This document shows positions 32,006 through 42,102 of a DNA stretch of 64,000 nt, in pieces; the stretch's first letter is position 1, and every line of letters begins with the position of its first letter. Location of the stretch: NCBI RefSeq assembly GCF_016734905.1, contig NZ_JAERPO010000002.1, forward strand, positions 1,135,524 to 1,199,523, in the 5' to 3' direction. Made by a program: the position numbers and the translations under genes. The notes beneath the pieces were generated by a model that was not told the DNA's origin, made no database searches, and worked only from the letters and a program-made list of their open reading frames with translations. The stretch comes from Sphingopyxis jiangsuensis (GTDB taxonomy: Bacteria; Pseudomonadota; Alphaproteobacteria; Sphingomonadales; Sphingomonadaceae).

Positions 32006-33550
32006 ATGGTGCGGCACCCGCCCCATCGCTTCCTGACCGACCAGAGCGGCGCGACCGCCGCGGTATTCGGCCTTTCGCTCTTTGCGCTCGTCGCCATCGG
32101 CGGACTGGGTTTCGACTATGCCCGCCTCGCCGGGATGGACAGCGAGCTTCAGAACGCCGCCGACCAGGCCGCGCTCGCGGGTGCGTCGCAGCTCGACGGC
32201 CGGACGGGCACCTGCATGCGCGCCTCCGCCGCCGCGACGACGCTGGTTGCCAATATGACCTTGCTCGCCAACGACGGCGGCGGGACGGCGGTGACGATCG
32301 CCGCCGAACCCGATTGCGACGCGGTGGGGAATATCCGGTTTTATCAGGACTTGGCGAAGACGCCGGCGACCAACGACGCCAACGCCAATTTCATCGAGGT
32401 CGAAATCGCGGCGCGGACCGCCAACTATGCCTTCACCCCGCTTGCGGGCGCGATCAGCGGCAACCTCGGCGCCGCGGCGCTTGCGGGAATGGGGTCGGCG
32501 ATCTGCCGCGTCCCGCCGGTGATGTTCTGCAACCCCTTTGAAACGCCGACGCACCAGGATTTCGACGCCAGTGCGCTGAAGGGTGCGGGGATGAAGCTGA
32601 TCACCGGCAATGCGACCGCGCCGGGCAATTTCGGATTCCTCGAATCGGGATTCGGCAGCGGCGCGCAGAATCTGGCGCGCGCGCTCGGCTATAATTCGCC
32701 GCCGGGCGACTGCCTGCCGATCGACGGCGTCGAAACCAAGCCCGGACTCAACGCATCGGTGATGGACGCGCTCAACACGCGCTTCGACCTCGACACCAAC
32801 GGGTCGACGACCTGCCCGTCGGGCGGCACCTGCTCGCCGTCGCGCAATGTCCGCAAGGATCTGGTCAAGGGCAATGGCTGCGGCACCTCGGGCAACCAGG
32901 GGTGGCAGGAATCGGCCAACCCCTATCGCCCGACGACGCCGGCCAACCTGACCTCGGGCTATCCCGACATCATGGGACACCCGCGCGACCTGTGCCACGC
33001 CTTCACCAACAGCCTGTCCGACAGCGCGGCGGCGGGCTGCACGCTCGGGGGCGGGCGCATCGGCAACAAGGCGTGGGACCGCGACGCATATTTCCTTGTG
33101 AACTATGGCTGGAACAGCGCGACATGGCAGTCGCAGACCGGGCTCGGCCCGACGGCGACGCGCTACGACGTCTATAATTGGGAACTCGCCAATACCGGCA
33201 CGTCGGATATGCAACAGACGACGCAGGGCAGCAAGGACGGCTTCTCCTATCCCGTCTGCCGCGGCGCGGGGATTACGCCGGGGGGTACCAACGTCGACCG
33301 TCGCCGCATCTCGGCGGCGGTCATCAACTGCGTCGGGCTGGGGCTCAACGGGCACGAAAGCGGCGTCCCGGTGCTCAAATGGGTCGATCTTTTCCTTGTC
33401 GAGCCGTCGTACCAGCGCCGCCGCGGCAGCACCGTGGTGACCGAGGCGACCGACGTCTATGTCGAAATCATCGGCGAAACGGGCAGCGCGTCGGCGGGCC
33501 AGACCGCAGGGCAGGTCGTTCAGCGCAATACGCCATATCTGATCGAATGA
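32006..33550 (+). CDS. tadG: TadG-like pilus protein with Tad domain
   Basis: A protein of 514 residues. AGGAG precedes ATG 32006. The N-terminal membrane segment (GATAAVFGLSLFALVAIGGL) is followed by DYARLAGMDSELQNAADQAALAGA, the hallmark of Tad-domain (TadE-like Flp/TadG) proteins, which I give here only in outline. A long extracytoplasmic part contains about a dozen cysteines, suggesting disulphide-stabilised structure, and no obvious MIDAS metal site of the von Willebrand type. It probably contributes to pilus assembly or adhesion at the cell surface. Confidence 0.85.
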   Translation: MVRHPPHRFLTDQSGATAAVFGLSLFALVAIGGLGFDYARLAGMDSELQNAADQAALAGASQLDGRTGTCMRASAAATTLVANMTLLANDGGGTAVTIAAEPDCDAVGNIRFYQDLAKTPATNDANANFIEVEIAARTANYAFTPLAGAISGNLGAAALAGMGSAICRVPPVMFCNPFETPTHQDFDASALKGAGMKLITGNATAPGNFGFLESGFGSGAQNLARALGYNSPPGDCLPIDGVETKPGLNASVMDALNTRFDLDTNGSTTCPSGGTCSPSRNVRKDLVKGNGCGTSGNQGWQESANPYRPTTPANLTSGYPDIMGHPRDLCHAFTNSLSDSAAAGCTLGGGRIGNKAWDRDAYFLVNYGWNSATWQSQTGLGPTATRYDVYNWELANTGTSDMQQTTQGSKDGFSYPVCRGAGITPGGTNVDRRRISAAVINCVGLGLNGHESGVPVLKWVDLFLVEPSYQRRRGSTVVTEATDVYVEIIGETGSASAGQTAGQVVQRNTPYLIE

Positions 33551-33551
33551 C

Positions 33552-34064
33552 ATGACGATGCGTCGGCCCTTCTCGATATTCGGATGCACCCGCGGCGCGG
33601 CGGCGGCAGAGATGGCGCTCATCACGCCGCTGCTCCTCGTCATCCTGTTCGGCGGGTTCGAGGCGGGCGCCTATTTCTGGACCGAGCACAAGGTGGTGAA
33701 GGGAGTGCGCGACGGCGCGCGCTTTGCCGCGCGGCAGCCGTTCACCGCCTATAGCGGCTGCAACGCGCCAACCGGAACCACGCTCGACAATATTCGCAAC
33801 CTGACGCGCACGGGGCAATTGTCGGGCGGCACCGCCAAGGTTTCGGGGTGGACCGACGCCGATGTTGCCGTCACCGTCGCGTGCCAGGCGTCGGCCCCCA
33901 ACAGCTACACCTCGGGCGGCGTCTATGCCACCGAGGCAACGGGCGCGATGCACGTCACCGTGTCGACGACGGTCAACTACCCCTCGTTGTTCGGGACGTT
34001 GGGGTTCGACACGACGGGCGCGGTCGTGCGCGCGAGCTCGAACGCCGCGGTGATGGGGACATGA
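33552..34064 (+). CDS. tadE: TadE/TadF-type pseudopilin
   Basis: A protein of 170 residues. The N-terminus GAAAAEMALITPLLLVILFG is the TadE-like hydrophobic helix with the conserved glutamate used for prepilin processing. A globular part with two cysteines follows (YSGCNAP, VACQAS). It starts one base after the tadG-like stop; ATG 33558 is an alternative. Minor pseudopilins of this family are needed for pilus biogenesis and are cut by the prepilin peptidase encoded at the operon end. Confidence 0.88.
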   Translation: MTMRRPFSIFGCTRGAAAAEMALITPLLLVILFGGFEAGAYFWTEHKVVKGVRDGARFAARQPFTAYSGCNAPTGTTLDNIRNLTRTGQLSGGTAKVSGWTDADVAVTVACQASAPNSYTSGGVYATEATGAMHVTVSTTVNYPSLFGTLGFDTTGAVVRASSNAAVMGT

Positions 34065-34669
34065 GCGCGCTCCGCAATCTTGTCCGCGACACGCGCGGCG
34101 GCCCGGCGGCCGAATTTGCGCTCGTGCTGCCGCTGATCATCCTGTTCCTTTTCGGCATCATCGACGTCGGCCGCTTTGCGTGGGAATTCAACCGCGCCGA
34201 AAAGGCGACGCAAACGGGCGCGCGCTGGGCCGCCGCGACCGCGATCATCCCCAGCGGGCTCGCGAACTACAGCTTTGCGACGGGCACCGAGCAAATCCCG
34301 GCGGGAACACCGGTGCCGACGAGCGCCTTTCAGGGCGTCACCTGCACCAATGCGGCAAATTGCACCTGCGCGGGGACGTGCAACTTCTCGACTGCCGCCA
34401 ACACCACCGCCTTCGACGCGCTGGTCGAGCGGATGAACGACATAAAGCCCGACATCACGGGGGCGAATGTCGTCGTCGAATATCGCAATTCGGGGCTCGG
34501 CTTTGCGGGCGACCCCAATGGACCCGACGTCGCGCCGATCATCAACGTGCGGCTTCAAGGCATGCAATTCACGCCGCTCACAACGGCAATCTTCAACGGC
34601 AGCTTCGCGCTTCCCGACTTCAGTTATTCGCTGACGATGGAAGACGGCGCGGGCAGCTGGTCGAACTGA
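34061..34669 (+). CDS. tadF: TadE/TadF-type pseudopilin
   Basis: A protein of 202 residues, ATGA-coupled to the previous pseudopilin. GGPAAEFALVLPLIILFLFG carries the processing site and hydrophobic helix. Downstream, a four-cysteine cluster (TCTNAANCTCAGTC) is unusual and may form two disulphides. The C-terminus contains LPDFSYSLTMEDG. Together with the preceding gene it forms the usual tandem pair of TadE-like minor pseudopilins. The symbol tadF is by position only. Confidence 0.85.
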   Translation: MSALRNLVRDTRGGPAAEFALVLPLIILFLFGIIDVGRFAWEFNRAEKATQTGARWAAATAIIPSGLANYSFATGTEQIPAGTPVPTSAFQGVTCTNAANCTCAGTCNFSTAANTTAFDALVERMNDIKPDITGANVVVEYRNSGLGFAGDPNGPDVAPIINVRLQGMQFTPLTTAIFNGSFALPDFSYSLTMEDGAGSWSN

Positions 34670-34681
34670 CAGGAGCGGGAT

Positions 34682-35878
34682 GTGGGAAAGAAAGAATATA
34701 TCGGCTCTCCAGTCACAGATGGATCCCTGAACTTGAACTGCAAGATCAAGCTTTTCATTTCGGAGGCGGAATTTGCGCGTTCGTCACTCGCGCATAACGA
34801 CAGTCCCGACCTTCCCTTTGCGCTTGTCCATGTCGACCCCGGCGACCCGATTCCGCTCGATGCGATCGGCGATGCCGAACTCGTTGTCGTCGAACTGCGC
34901 GGCGACGATCCGCGGTCGATGCAGCGGCTGACGGGGCTGCGTGCGCGGCGGCCGACCTTGCCGCTGGTCGTGGCGATGCGCGACGCCGATCTTGCTACGA
35001 CGCGCGCGCTGATCCGGCAGGGCGTCGGCGACCTCATCTCGCTGCCGCTGCAGCGCGCTGAATTCAGCGATGTCGTCAACAACCTGCTCGCCGAAGTCAC
35101 CCGCTCGGAGGCTGCGGCCAATGCCCGCCTCGCCCCCGTCGTTGCGGTGGCGCAGAGCGTCGGCGGGATCGGCGCGACCACCGTTGCCACGCACCTTGCC
35201 CATTATCTGCACGCGCGCAGCGGGCCGCACGGGGTGTGCCTCGTCGATCTCGACCTCCAGTTCGGCAATGCGGCGTCCTATCTGGGCGCCAATGCGACGC
35301 TGACGATGGAGGACCTGCTCGCCGCCGGACGGCGCGTCGACGGGCAACTCATCCAGTCGGTCGCCGCGCACGGCAGCGAAGGCGTCGCGGTGATTGCTGC
35401 ACCCGAGCATATCGCGCCGATCGAGTCGGTCGATGCCGACCAACTCCTCCGGGTGCTTCAGCTGGTGCGCGAGGAATATGACCATGTCGTGCTCGACCTG
35501 CCGGGGAATTGGGCGAACTGGACGCTGTCGGCGATCGACAAGGCCGACCTGATCGTGCTGGTGATCGACCTGTCGGTCGGCAGCCTGCGACAGGCGCGGC
35601 GGCGGCTCAACCTGTTCGAACAGACGGGGATCGACCGGTCGCGTATCCGCATCGTCGCCAATCGCGTCGAAAAGCGGTTGTTCAAGACGATCGGCGTTCA
35701 GGATGCGGCCGAGGCGCTGCGCTATCCGATCCTTGCGACCGTCAACAGCGATTATGCCGTCGTGCAGTCGGCGCAGGACCAGGGGGTGCTGGTGGGCAGC
35801 ATCGCAAGGAAAAATCGGGTCGCGACCGATTTGGCCGCGCTTGCCGAACTGATCGGCGACGAACTCGACAAGGATTGA
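34682..35878 (+). CDS. cpaE: CpaE/TadZ localisation ATPase
   Basis: A protein of 398 residues starting at GTG 34682 with AGGAG upstream. An N-terminal atypical receiver-like domain (about 20-140) precedes a ParA/MinD-type ATPase domain: deviant Walker A VAQSVGGIGATTVATHLA, in which the first lysine is replaced by serine, then LVDLDLQFGN and VVLDLPGN. TadZ/CpaE proteins position the Tad machine at a cell pole. The intergenic distance to the pseudopilin is only 12 bases. Confidence 0.92.
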   Translation: MGKKEYIGSPVTDGSLNLNCKIKLFISEAEFARSSLAHNDSPDLPFALVHVDPGDPIPLDAIGDAELVVVELRGDDPRSMQRLTGLRARRPTLPLVVAMRDADLATTRALIRQGVGDLISLPLQRAEFSDVVNNLLAEVTRSEAAANARLAPVVAVAQSVGGIGATTVATHLAHYLHARSGPHGVCLVDLDLQFGNAASYLGANATLTMEDLLAAGRRVDGQLIQSVAAHGSEGVAVIAAPEHIAPIESVDADQLLRVLQLVREEYDHVVLDLPGNWANWTLSAIDKADLIVLVIDLSVGSLRQARRRLNLFEQTGIDRSRIRIVANRVEKRLFKTIGVQDAAEALRYPILATVNSDYAVVQSAQDQGVLVGSIARKNRVATDLAALAELIGDELDKD

Positions 35879-35885
35879 TCGCGCG

Positions 35886-37262
35886 ATGTGGCAGGTTCAG
35901 AAACAGAAGAATGAAAAGGCGGACGCCGCGTCGGGCATCACGCTGTCCGACGCGGCCGCCGCCGCGGGCGATCGGCGCGACGACCGGCATGCGGACCTTT
36001 TGTCGCTGAAGGTGCAGATCCACCGCGAACTGCTCGACGAGATCAATCTGGCGCAGCTCGAAAAAATGTCGCGCGCGCAGGTCGAATCCGAAGCGGGCGT
36101 GGTGATTTCCGATATTCTCAACCGCCACCAGATGGCGCTCAACGCGACCGAACGCCGCGCGATGGTGAGCGACGTTCTCGACGAATTGCTGGGGCTGGGG
36201 CCGCTCGAGCCGCTGCTTCAGGACGAAACGATAACCGACATTCTTGTCAATGGTCACGACATCGTCTTCGTCGAACGCCGCGGGTTGCTCGAGCGCGCCG
36301 AGACGCGCTTCAAGGACGAGAAGCACCTGTTTCGGATCATCCAGAAGATCGCGAGCGCGGTCGGACGGCGGATCGATGAATCGTCGCCGTTCGTCGACGC
36401 GCGCCTCGCCGACGGGTCGCGCGTCAATGCGATCGTGCCGCCGCTGGCGATCGACGGTTCGCTGCTCTCGATCCGCAAATTTGCGCGCATTCCGATCGAC
36501 ATGACACGGCTCATCGAATTGGGAAGCGTTCCGTCGGCGGTCGCAGAGGTGCTTGCGGGCATCGTAAAAGCGCGGCGGAATGTACTCATTTCGGGGGGTA
36601 CCGGTTCGGGCAAGACGACGCTGCTCAACGCCGTCTCCTCCTATATCGACGAACGCGAACGTATTGTGACCATCGAGGATTCGGCCGAACTCCAGTTGCA
36701 GCAGGAGCATGTCGCGCGGCTCGAAACGCGGCCGGCGAACATCGAAGGCAAGGGCGAAATCTCGCAGCGCGACCTCGTGAAGAATGCGCTGCGCATGCGT
36801 CCCGATCGCATCATCGTTGGCGAAGTGCGTGCCGGCGAAGCCTTCGACATGCTGCAGGCCATGAACACCGGGCACGACGGTTCGATGACGACGGTCCACG
36901 CCAATACGGCGCGCGATGCGCTATCGCGTATCGAGCAGATGATCGGGATGAGCGGCATCGACATGCCTGCGCGTGCAGCGCGCGCGCAAATCGCGTCCGC
37001 GATCAACGTCGTCGTCCAGATCGGCCGCCTGTCCGACGGCCGGCGCCGCCTGCTGAGCCTGTCCGAGATCACCGGCATGGAGGGCGACGTCGTCACCATG
37101 CAGGATATTTTCCAGTTCCGCATGTCGGGACGCGATGCCGACAACCGGGTCATCGGGCATTTCGAGGCGACGGGCATCCGTCCCAAATTCCTGGAAACGC
37201 TTTCGACGCATGGTGTCGACCTGCCCAGCGACCTGTTCCGTCCGGACCGGAAGATCGATTGA
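35886..37262 (+). CDS. cpaF: Tad secretion ATPase CpaF (TadA)
   Basis: A protein of 458 residues. After a charged N-terminus come the GspE/VirB11-type elements: an N-terminal domain with [20 protein letters not shown], Walker [17 protein letters not shown] (about 236-250), an Asp box [16 protein letters not shown], Walker B-like [20 protein letters not shown] and a His box [14 protein letters not shown]. It is the hexameric motor that drives pilus extension, and probably retraction, at the inner membrane. It lies seven bases after cpaE. Confidence 0.97.
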   Translation: MWQVQKQKNEKADAASGITLSDAAAAAGDRRDDRHADLLSLKVQIHRELLDEINLAQLEKMSRAQVESEAGVVISDILNRHQMALNATERRAMVSDVLDELLGLGPLEPLLQDETITDILVNGHDIVFVERRGLLERAETRFKDEKHLFRIIQKIASAVGRRIDESSPFVDARLADGSRVNAIVPPLAIDGSLLSIRKFARIPIDMTRLIELGSVPSAVAEVLAGIVKARRNVLISGGTGSGKTTLLNAVSSYIDERERIVTIEDSAELQLQQEHVARLETRPANIEGKGEISQRDLVKNALRMRPDRIIVGEVRAGEAFDMLQAMNTGHDGSMTTVHANTARDALSRIEQMIGMSGIDMPARAARAQIASAINVVVQIGRLSDGRRRLLSLSEITGMEGDVVTMQDIFQFRMSGRDADNRVIGHFEATGIRPKFLETLSTHGVDLPSDLFRPDRKID

Positions 37263-37263
37263 T

Positions 37264-38265
37264 ATGAGCGACACCGTCCTCCGTTTCATGACCATGCTGG
37301 CGCTTTTCGCGCTGGTCGTTCTGGTGGCCCAATTTGCTGTCGGCACCTTCGTCGAACGCCAAAGCAAGAGCCGCGCGGTCAATCGCCGCCTGCAGATGAT
37401 CGAGGCCGGGGTGGACCGAGAGGTGGTGACGTCCGCGCTCCGCAAGGAAGTCCCGCGCGGGCTGGCAGGGGCGCCGCCCTGGTTGTCCGAGCTGTTGAAG
37501 TCGGTGCGCCGCACGCTCAACGCTGCCAATGTCCAGGCGTCGGAGCTGCAAGTCATCGCCTATATGACGGTTGGCGCGGTCACGATCGCTTTCCTCATTC
37601 TGGTCGGGGCAGGACTGTCGGGCTTTCCGATCACCGCGGGGGTTGCCCAGCTTGCCGCCGCGCTTGGCATCACGGTCGCTTTCCTGATTCCCTGGATGAT
37701 CTTGTCGCGCATGGCCGATGCGCGGCGGCGGCGTATGGAAAGTCAGTTTCCGATCGCGCTCGATATCTTTGTGCGGGGTCTGCGTTCGGGCCACCCGATT
37801 CCCTCCGCGCTGCATCTGCTGACCGAGGAAATGGAGGACCCGATCGGGACCGAGTTCGGTATCGTCAGCGACGAAATCGCCTTTGGTCTCGACCTTCGCG
37901 AGGCGCTGGCGCGCATGGCCGAACGCTGGGGGCTGCCGGACATGCACATGTTCGTCGTGTCGGTGTCGGTACAGATGGAAACCGGCGGCAATCTTGCGGA
38001 GATTCTCGAAAATCTCAGCCGGGTCATTCGCGACCGCGCGAGCATGTTCATGAAGGTGCGCGCATTGAGCTCCGAAGGCCGGATGACGGCAATCATCCTG
38101 ACCGCGCTGCCGATCCTTGCCTTTGTCGGGCTCTTCCTGACGAACCCCGGATTCTATCTCGACGTTGCGACCGACCCAATCTTCACGATCGGCTTTGTCG
38201 GGCTGGTGCTGCTCTATCTCATCGGATTCATCTCGATCCGCCGCATGGTCGACCTGAAGGTATAA
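37264..38265 (+). CDS. tadB: Tad inner membrane platform protein TadB
   Basis: A protein of 333 residues. Start ATG 37264 follows the cpaF stop directly. The protein has a membrane helix at the N-terminus, two in the middle ([38 protein letters not shown]) and two at the C-terminus, with the T2SSF domain between ([40 protein letters not shown]). With TadC it forms the inner-membrane platform on which CpaF acts. Confidence 0.95.
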   Translation: MSDTVLRFMTMLALFALVVLVAQFAVGTFVERQSKSRAVNRRLQMIEAGVDREVVTSALRKEVPRGLAGAPPWLSELLKSVRRTLNAANVQASELQVIAYMTVGAVTIAFLILVGAGLSGFPITAGVAQLAAALGITVAFLIPWMILSRMADARRRRMESQFPIALDIFVRGLRSGHPIPSALHLLTEEMEDPIGTEFGIVSDEIAFGLDLREALARMAERWGLPDMHMFVVSVSVQMETGGNLAEILENLSRVIRDRASMFMKVRALSSEGRMTAIILTALPILAFVGLFLTNPGFYLDVATDPIFTIGFVGLVLLYLIGFISIRRMVDLKV

Positions 38266-38266
38266 A

Positions 38267-39247
38267 ATGGCAGAAATTCTCGCCTCGTCGCCTTATCTCC
38301 GGATCGCTTTCCTCGTCATCCTGTTTGCCGTCGTCTCGTCGCTGGTGTTCATCGTCGCGCGCTCGATCGTCAACCGGCAGCAGGTGCTCGGCCGGCTGGA
38401 ATCGGACACGGTGCTGACGGGAGCCGCCGGAGGAGGCGACGGGCTGCGGACATCCGACGTGACCGACAGCGCGTGGGCGCGGCTCGCCGCAAGGATCGAG
38501 CGGAGCGGCTTGTCGCTGGTCGATTCGGACGCGCCGGGCTTGCGGCGCAAGATGATCGCCGCCGGCTATCGCTCGCCACATGCGCCCAAAGTCTATACGC
38601 TCGTTCGCATCCTGCTCATTTTCGTCATCCCGTCGCTGGTCGTGCTGCCGCAGATGATGTCCGATGAGCCGAAGTCCTTGTTCAGCCTCTATTTGCAGGG
38701 CGCCTTCTTCGCCGCGATGGGGCTGTTCGTCCCCAGCCTGTTCCTGACGGCCAAGGCCGACCGGCGGCGGCAGGAAATCCTGAACGGGTTTCCCGACTGT
38801 CTCGACCTCATGCTCGTCTGCGTCGAGGCCGGAATGGGGCTCGAGGCGGCGCTCGACCGGGTCGGTCGCGAGATGGTGACGTCGCATCCCCTCGTCGCCG
38901 AACAGATTTCGATGACGACGCTCGAGCTGCGTGCAGGGGCCGGACGCGAGGAAGCGCTTCGCCATATGGCCGACCGTACCGCAGTCGACGAAATTCGCGC
39001 ATTTGCGACCTTGTTGATCCAGTCGGACAAGCTCGGATCGAGTATCGCGACGACATTGCGCATCTATGCGTCCGAAATGCGCGAGAAGCGCCGGATGCGC
39101 GCCGAGGAAAAAGCGCATCGCCTGCCGGTGCTGCTGTCAATCCCGCTCGTTGCCTGCATGTTGCCGGTGATGATCGGGGTGCTCATGCTGCCGGCGGTCA
39201 TCCGCGTCATTCGCGAAGTCGCGCCGGCGCTTGCGGGGGGAGGTTGA
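38267..39247 (+). CDS. tadC: Tad inner membrane platform protein TadC
   Basis: A protein of 326 residues, one base after tadB. The T2SSF domain (about 170-300) has FPDCLDLMLVCVEAGMGLEA, ELRAGAGREEALRHMADRT and LIQSDKLGSSIATTLRIYA. Membrane helices lie at the N-terminus, in the middle (about 105-150) and at the C-terminus (LSIPLVACMLPVMIGVLMLP). It is the second platform component of the pilus motor. Confidence 0.95.
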   Translation: MAEILASSPYLRIAFLVILFAVVSSLVFIVARSIVNRQQVLGRLESDTVLTGAAGGGDGLRTSDVTDSAWARLAARIERSGLSLVDSDAPGLRRKMIAAGYRSPHAPKVYTLVRILLIFVIPSLVVLPQMMSDEPKSLFSLYLQGAFFAAMGLFVPSLFLTAKADRRRQEILNGFPDCLDLMLVCVEAGMGLEAALDRVGREMVTSHPLVAEQISMTTLELRAGAGREEALRHMADRTAVDEIRAFATLLIQSDKLGSSIATTLRIYASEMREKRRMRAEEKAHRLPVLLSIPLVACMLPVMIGVLMLPAVIRVIREVAPALAGGG

Positions 39248-39248
39248 C

Positions 39249-40178
39249 ATGACCAAATTCAGGACAGGTGCCATCATTGCGATTTCTGGCGCTGCGCTTT
39301 CCGCTTGCGCCACGGGCCCGAAGTTCGAACCGCGCGTTGCGCAGACCCGCGACGCGCCCGTTCTGGCCAATCTGTCGGCGCACGATTCGCTCGCGCGTGC
39401 GCGCACATTCCTGTCAGCACGCCAATATGGCCTCGCCATAGAGCTGTTCAAAGCCGCCAAACAGGATACGGAACTGGCGGCGGACGCGCTGAACGGACTG
39501 GCCATCGCTTATGACGGCATCGGTCGCCGCGACCTTGCCGAGCGGTATTTTCAGGAAGCGCTTGCGGCGCGTCCCGGCGACGAGCGGACGCAGCGCAACC
39601 TTGCCAGCTTCTATCAATCGTCGGGGCAGGCCGAAAAGCGGCGCGTGTTGCTGGCGACGGCCCCGCCCGTCGCTTCGGCGCCGACGCGGGCGCTCGTCGA
39701 GGCCGACGAGGCCGACGAGGCCCCCGCCGCGCGCGATGGGGACGTATCCGAGTCCGACCCTGTTCGCCCGCAGCCGGTGTTTGCGGCGATCAGCCCGCTC
39801 GGTGCAGCGCTGCGACCGCTCCGCGTGCAGGCCGGGCTCGATGTGTCGCCGCGCCCCGTTCTTGCACCGGCTGCCGTGCGTGACGAGGTCTCGATTGTTT
39901 GCTCAGGCGAACCGCGGACGCAAACGGCGGTACCTGCGGGGGCGCCGATGGCGATGTTTCGCATCAGTGTCGGCGAAGTCTTTATTGCAGCGCGTCCCGC
40001 CGGTTCGCTTTGCCGCGTCGATGAACCCGCGGCGGGCGAAGAACCATCGCCGGCCGTGAGCAACAAGGAGTATCTCGGACTCGTCGCGGCCTATCTCGAT
40101 CACCTCAACAAGAGCGTCGCGCCGAGCGAGGTTGCCGCCCTGTGGCGTGCAGCCTTCGGGGCCGACGGAATCGCCTGA
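39249..40178 (+). CDS. tadD: TPR lipoprotein, TadD-like
   Basis: A protein of 309 residues with start ATG 39249 preceded by GGAGG. The signal sequence ends in a lipobox (ALSAC). TPR units are seen in ARTFLSARQYGLAIELFKAA, ADALNGLAIAYDGIGRRDLA and PGDERTQRNLASFYQSSGQA. The second half (from about 130) is a low-complexity linker followed by a small unknown domain with two cysteines. TadD is an outer-membrane TPR lipoprotein thought to act with the secretin. Confidence 0.85.
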   Translation: MTKFRTGAIIAISGAALSACATGPKFEPRVAQTRDAPVLANLSAHDSLARARTFLSARQYGLAIELFKAAKQDTELAADALNGLAIAYDGIGRRDLAERYFQEALAARPGDERTQRNLASFYQSSGQAEKRRVLLATAPPVASAPTRALVEADEADEAPAARDGDVSESDPVRPQPVFAAISPLGAALRPLRVQAGLDVSPRPVLAPAAVRDEVSIVCSGEPRTQTAVPAGAPMAMFRISVGEVFIAARPAGSLCRVDEPAAGEEPSPAVSNKEYLGLVAAYLDHLNKSVAPSEVAALWRAAFGADGIA

Positions 40179-40186
40179 GGGCCGAT

Positions 40187-41047
40187 GTGCGAACGCGAGG
40201 GAAACTCTGGGGGGCGGTCGGTGCGATGCTGTCGATCTTGGCGACGGCAGGCGGCGCAATGGCTGCCGACCCAGCGTCGACAATCGCACAGTCCGAACTC
40301 CTTCAGGCCGCCGATCGTGCGCTTCAGGGCCGTCGGCTGATCGAGGCCGAGGCGCTGCTCGATCGCTTGCCGTCCGACATCGCGATAGAGGACGAACCCA
40401 TCGCAGCGCTTCTGCGCGCCGAACTCTTGCTGTTGCAGGGGGACCATAGCGCCGAAGCGCTTCGCCTGCTGGCCGCTATTCCCGCTGAGTCACCTTTGGC
40501 CTGCCGCGTGGCCACTGCGCGGGCATCGACCTATTTGCAGTTGGAGGCGCCGGATCGTGCCAGTCGGATCCTCGACCCGCTCGAGCGGGAATGCGGCGCC
40601 CAAAGCGTGTATTGGCGCCTCCGCGGACAGGCCGAGCTGACGAGCGGTCGCGCCGATCGGGCGCGTCAGTCGCTGCAGTCGGCGGTTGCGATCGCGCCAG
40701 CCGATGTCGAGATTCGCAACGATTTGGCGGTCGCTCTCATCGAAAGCGACGACGCGGCAGGCGCGGCCGAATTGTTGGCGAATATCCTCAAGGTCGCGCC
40801 AGGTCGCGTCGATGTCGCGCTCAACCTCGATCATGCGAAGGGCATGATGGGCGTCATGCCGGTCCGTGGCCGCGCGGACGACGATGCGTTGTGGAGCCGC
40901 CGCCTGGAGGCCGCCGGAGGTGGCGCGCAGCGTAGTGGACGCGCCGCGCTCGCCGAGGCGCTGTACGCCCAGGCACTCGTTGCGCGTCCGCGCTACGACA
41001 CCGACCTGTGGCGCCAATATGCAAAGGTTTCTCAGCGACATGATTGA
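40187..41047 (+). CDS. TPR protein of the Tad locus, secreted
   Basis: A protein of 286 residues when started at GTG 40187, which has TGAGGG upstream and gives a signal peptide (KLWGAVGAMLSILATAGGAMA). The upstream ATG 40142 overlaps tadD and lacks this logic. TPR-like repeats occupy most of the protein: LIEAEALLDRLPSDIAIED, GRADRARQSLQSAVAIAPAD and VALIESDDAAGAAELLANIL. It is probably periplasmic and a second TadD-type scaffold. It overlaps the prepilin peptidase start by eight bases. Confidence 0.8.
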   Translation: MRTRGKLWGAVGAMLSILATAGGAMAADPASTIAQSELLQAADRALQGRRLIEAEALLDRLPSDIAIEDEPIAALLRAELLLLQGDHSAEALRLLAAIPAESPLACRVATARASTYLQLEAPDRASRILDPLERECGAQSVYWRLRGQAELTSGRADRARQSLQSAVAIAPADVEIRNDLAVALIESDDAAGAAELLANILKVAPGRVDVALNLDHAKGMMGVMPVRGRADDDALWSRRLEAAGGGAQRSGRAALAEALYAQALVARPRYDTDLWRQYAKVSQRHD

Positions 41048-41522
41048 CGTGAATATGGCGTTCAAGGCAGCGTTTTCGGTCGTTCTGATCCTCGCTGCCT
41101 GGTCCGATATGCGCCGGTTCCGGATTCCGAACGTCTATCCGGCGATCATTGCCTCCTTGTTCGTCGCGGCTTGGTTCTCGGGCTTTGCTTTCGCTGCACC
41201 GTTCTGGTCGCACGGCGCGCATTTTGCGATCGCGCTCGTCGCGGGGATGATGTTGTTCCGCTTCGGTTGGTTCGGCGGCGGCGATGCGAAACTCTATGCG
41301 GCGATCGCGCTGTGGTTCGCACTTGGACAGGCTTGGCTTCTGCTTCTGGTCACAACGCTCGTCGGCGCCTTGATTGTCGTCGTGCGGATGCTGTGGCACA
41401 TCGCGCGGACATGGTTCGGGTCGGGCGAAGCATCCAGGACCCGCCTGTTCGACCGAAAGATCGCCTATGGTCTTGCAATTGCGGCGGGCGGGATAGCGGC
41501 GATTTTCCGGGTTTATCCCTGA
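41040..41522 (+). CDS. cpaA: Prepilin peptidase CpaA/TadV
   Basis: A protein of 160 residues with about five membrane helices. The two catalytic aspartates of A24 prepilin peptidases are seen: AAWSDMRRFRIPN near residue 23 and WFGGGDAKLYAA near 82 (G-x-GD type). It lacks the N-methyltransferase domain, as is normal for the Tad system. It would mature the Flp pilin and the TadE/F-like proteins. ATG 41040 is chosen; ATG 41019 and ATG 41055 are possible. It closes the Tad operon. Confidence 0.9.
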   Translation: MIDVNMAFKAAFSVVLILAAWSDMRRFRIPNVYPAIIASLFVAAWFSGFAFAAPFWSHGAHFAIALVAGMMLFRFGWFGGGDAKLYAAIALWFALGQAWLLLLVTTLVGALIVVVRMLWHIARTWFGSGEASRTRLFDRKIAYGLAIAAGGIAAIFRVYP

Positions 41523-41626
41523 TCGCTGGCGCGCGCGGTTCGGAATTGCTGCCGGAAACCTTCTGTCGCTTTCAGCGTTGTCGTCAGAGGATACAGGTCG
41601 GAGCGAGCGTCAAAGGAGCAGCCACG

Positions 41627-42001
41627 ATGCGCAAAATTCTCATTCCGGCTTTTGTCGCGGCGCTCTTGATGCCCCCTGCCGCCGCGCTCGCCGACCCGCC
41701 GCCGTGGGCGCCGGCGCACGGAAAGCGCGCGAACGAGCAAATTCGATATGATAGCCAAGGGCGCTACCTCGAACCGCGCAGGCTGTCGCGCGGCGATCGC
41801 ATCTGGCGGGGGAGCGACGGCCGCTATTATTGCCGCCGTGACAACGGCACGACGGGGCTGATTATCGGCGCTGCGGTCGGCGCGCTGGTCGGGCGCGAGC
41901 TCGATTCGGGTCGCGACAGGACGGTCGGCACGATCATCGGCGCGGCGGGTGGCGGCTTGCTGGGGCGCGCGATCGACCGCGGCGACTTGAAGTGCCGATG
42001 A
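41627..42001 (+). CDS. Glycine-zipper 2TM domain protein
   Basis: A protein of 124 residues with a signal peptide (LIPAFVAALLMPPAAALA) and AGGAG before ATG 41627. The central part has RLSRGDRIWRGSDGRYYCRRD, followed by a glycine zipper (GLIIGAAVGALVGREL, TVGTIIGAAGGGLLGRAID). Such small envelope proteins resemble the SlyB/Rick 17-kDa antigen group and are placed in the periplasm or outer membrane. No functional link to the neighbours is visible. Confidence 0.85.
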   Translation: MRKILIPAFVAALLMPPAAALADPPPWAPAHGKRANEQIRYDSQGRYLEPRRLSRGDRIWRGSDGRYYCRRDNGTTGLIIGAAVGALVGRELDSGRDRTVGTIIGAAGGGLLGRAIDRGDLKCR

Positions 42002-42102
42002 TTATCTGACGCGGACGGTGGCGTGCGCCTGGGCCGCAATTGGCGGTTGCATTCGCGCGGCAAAAACTATCTGACGGCATCGAGCCATTTGCAGGATATG
42101 AC

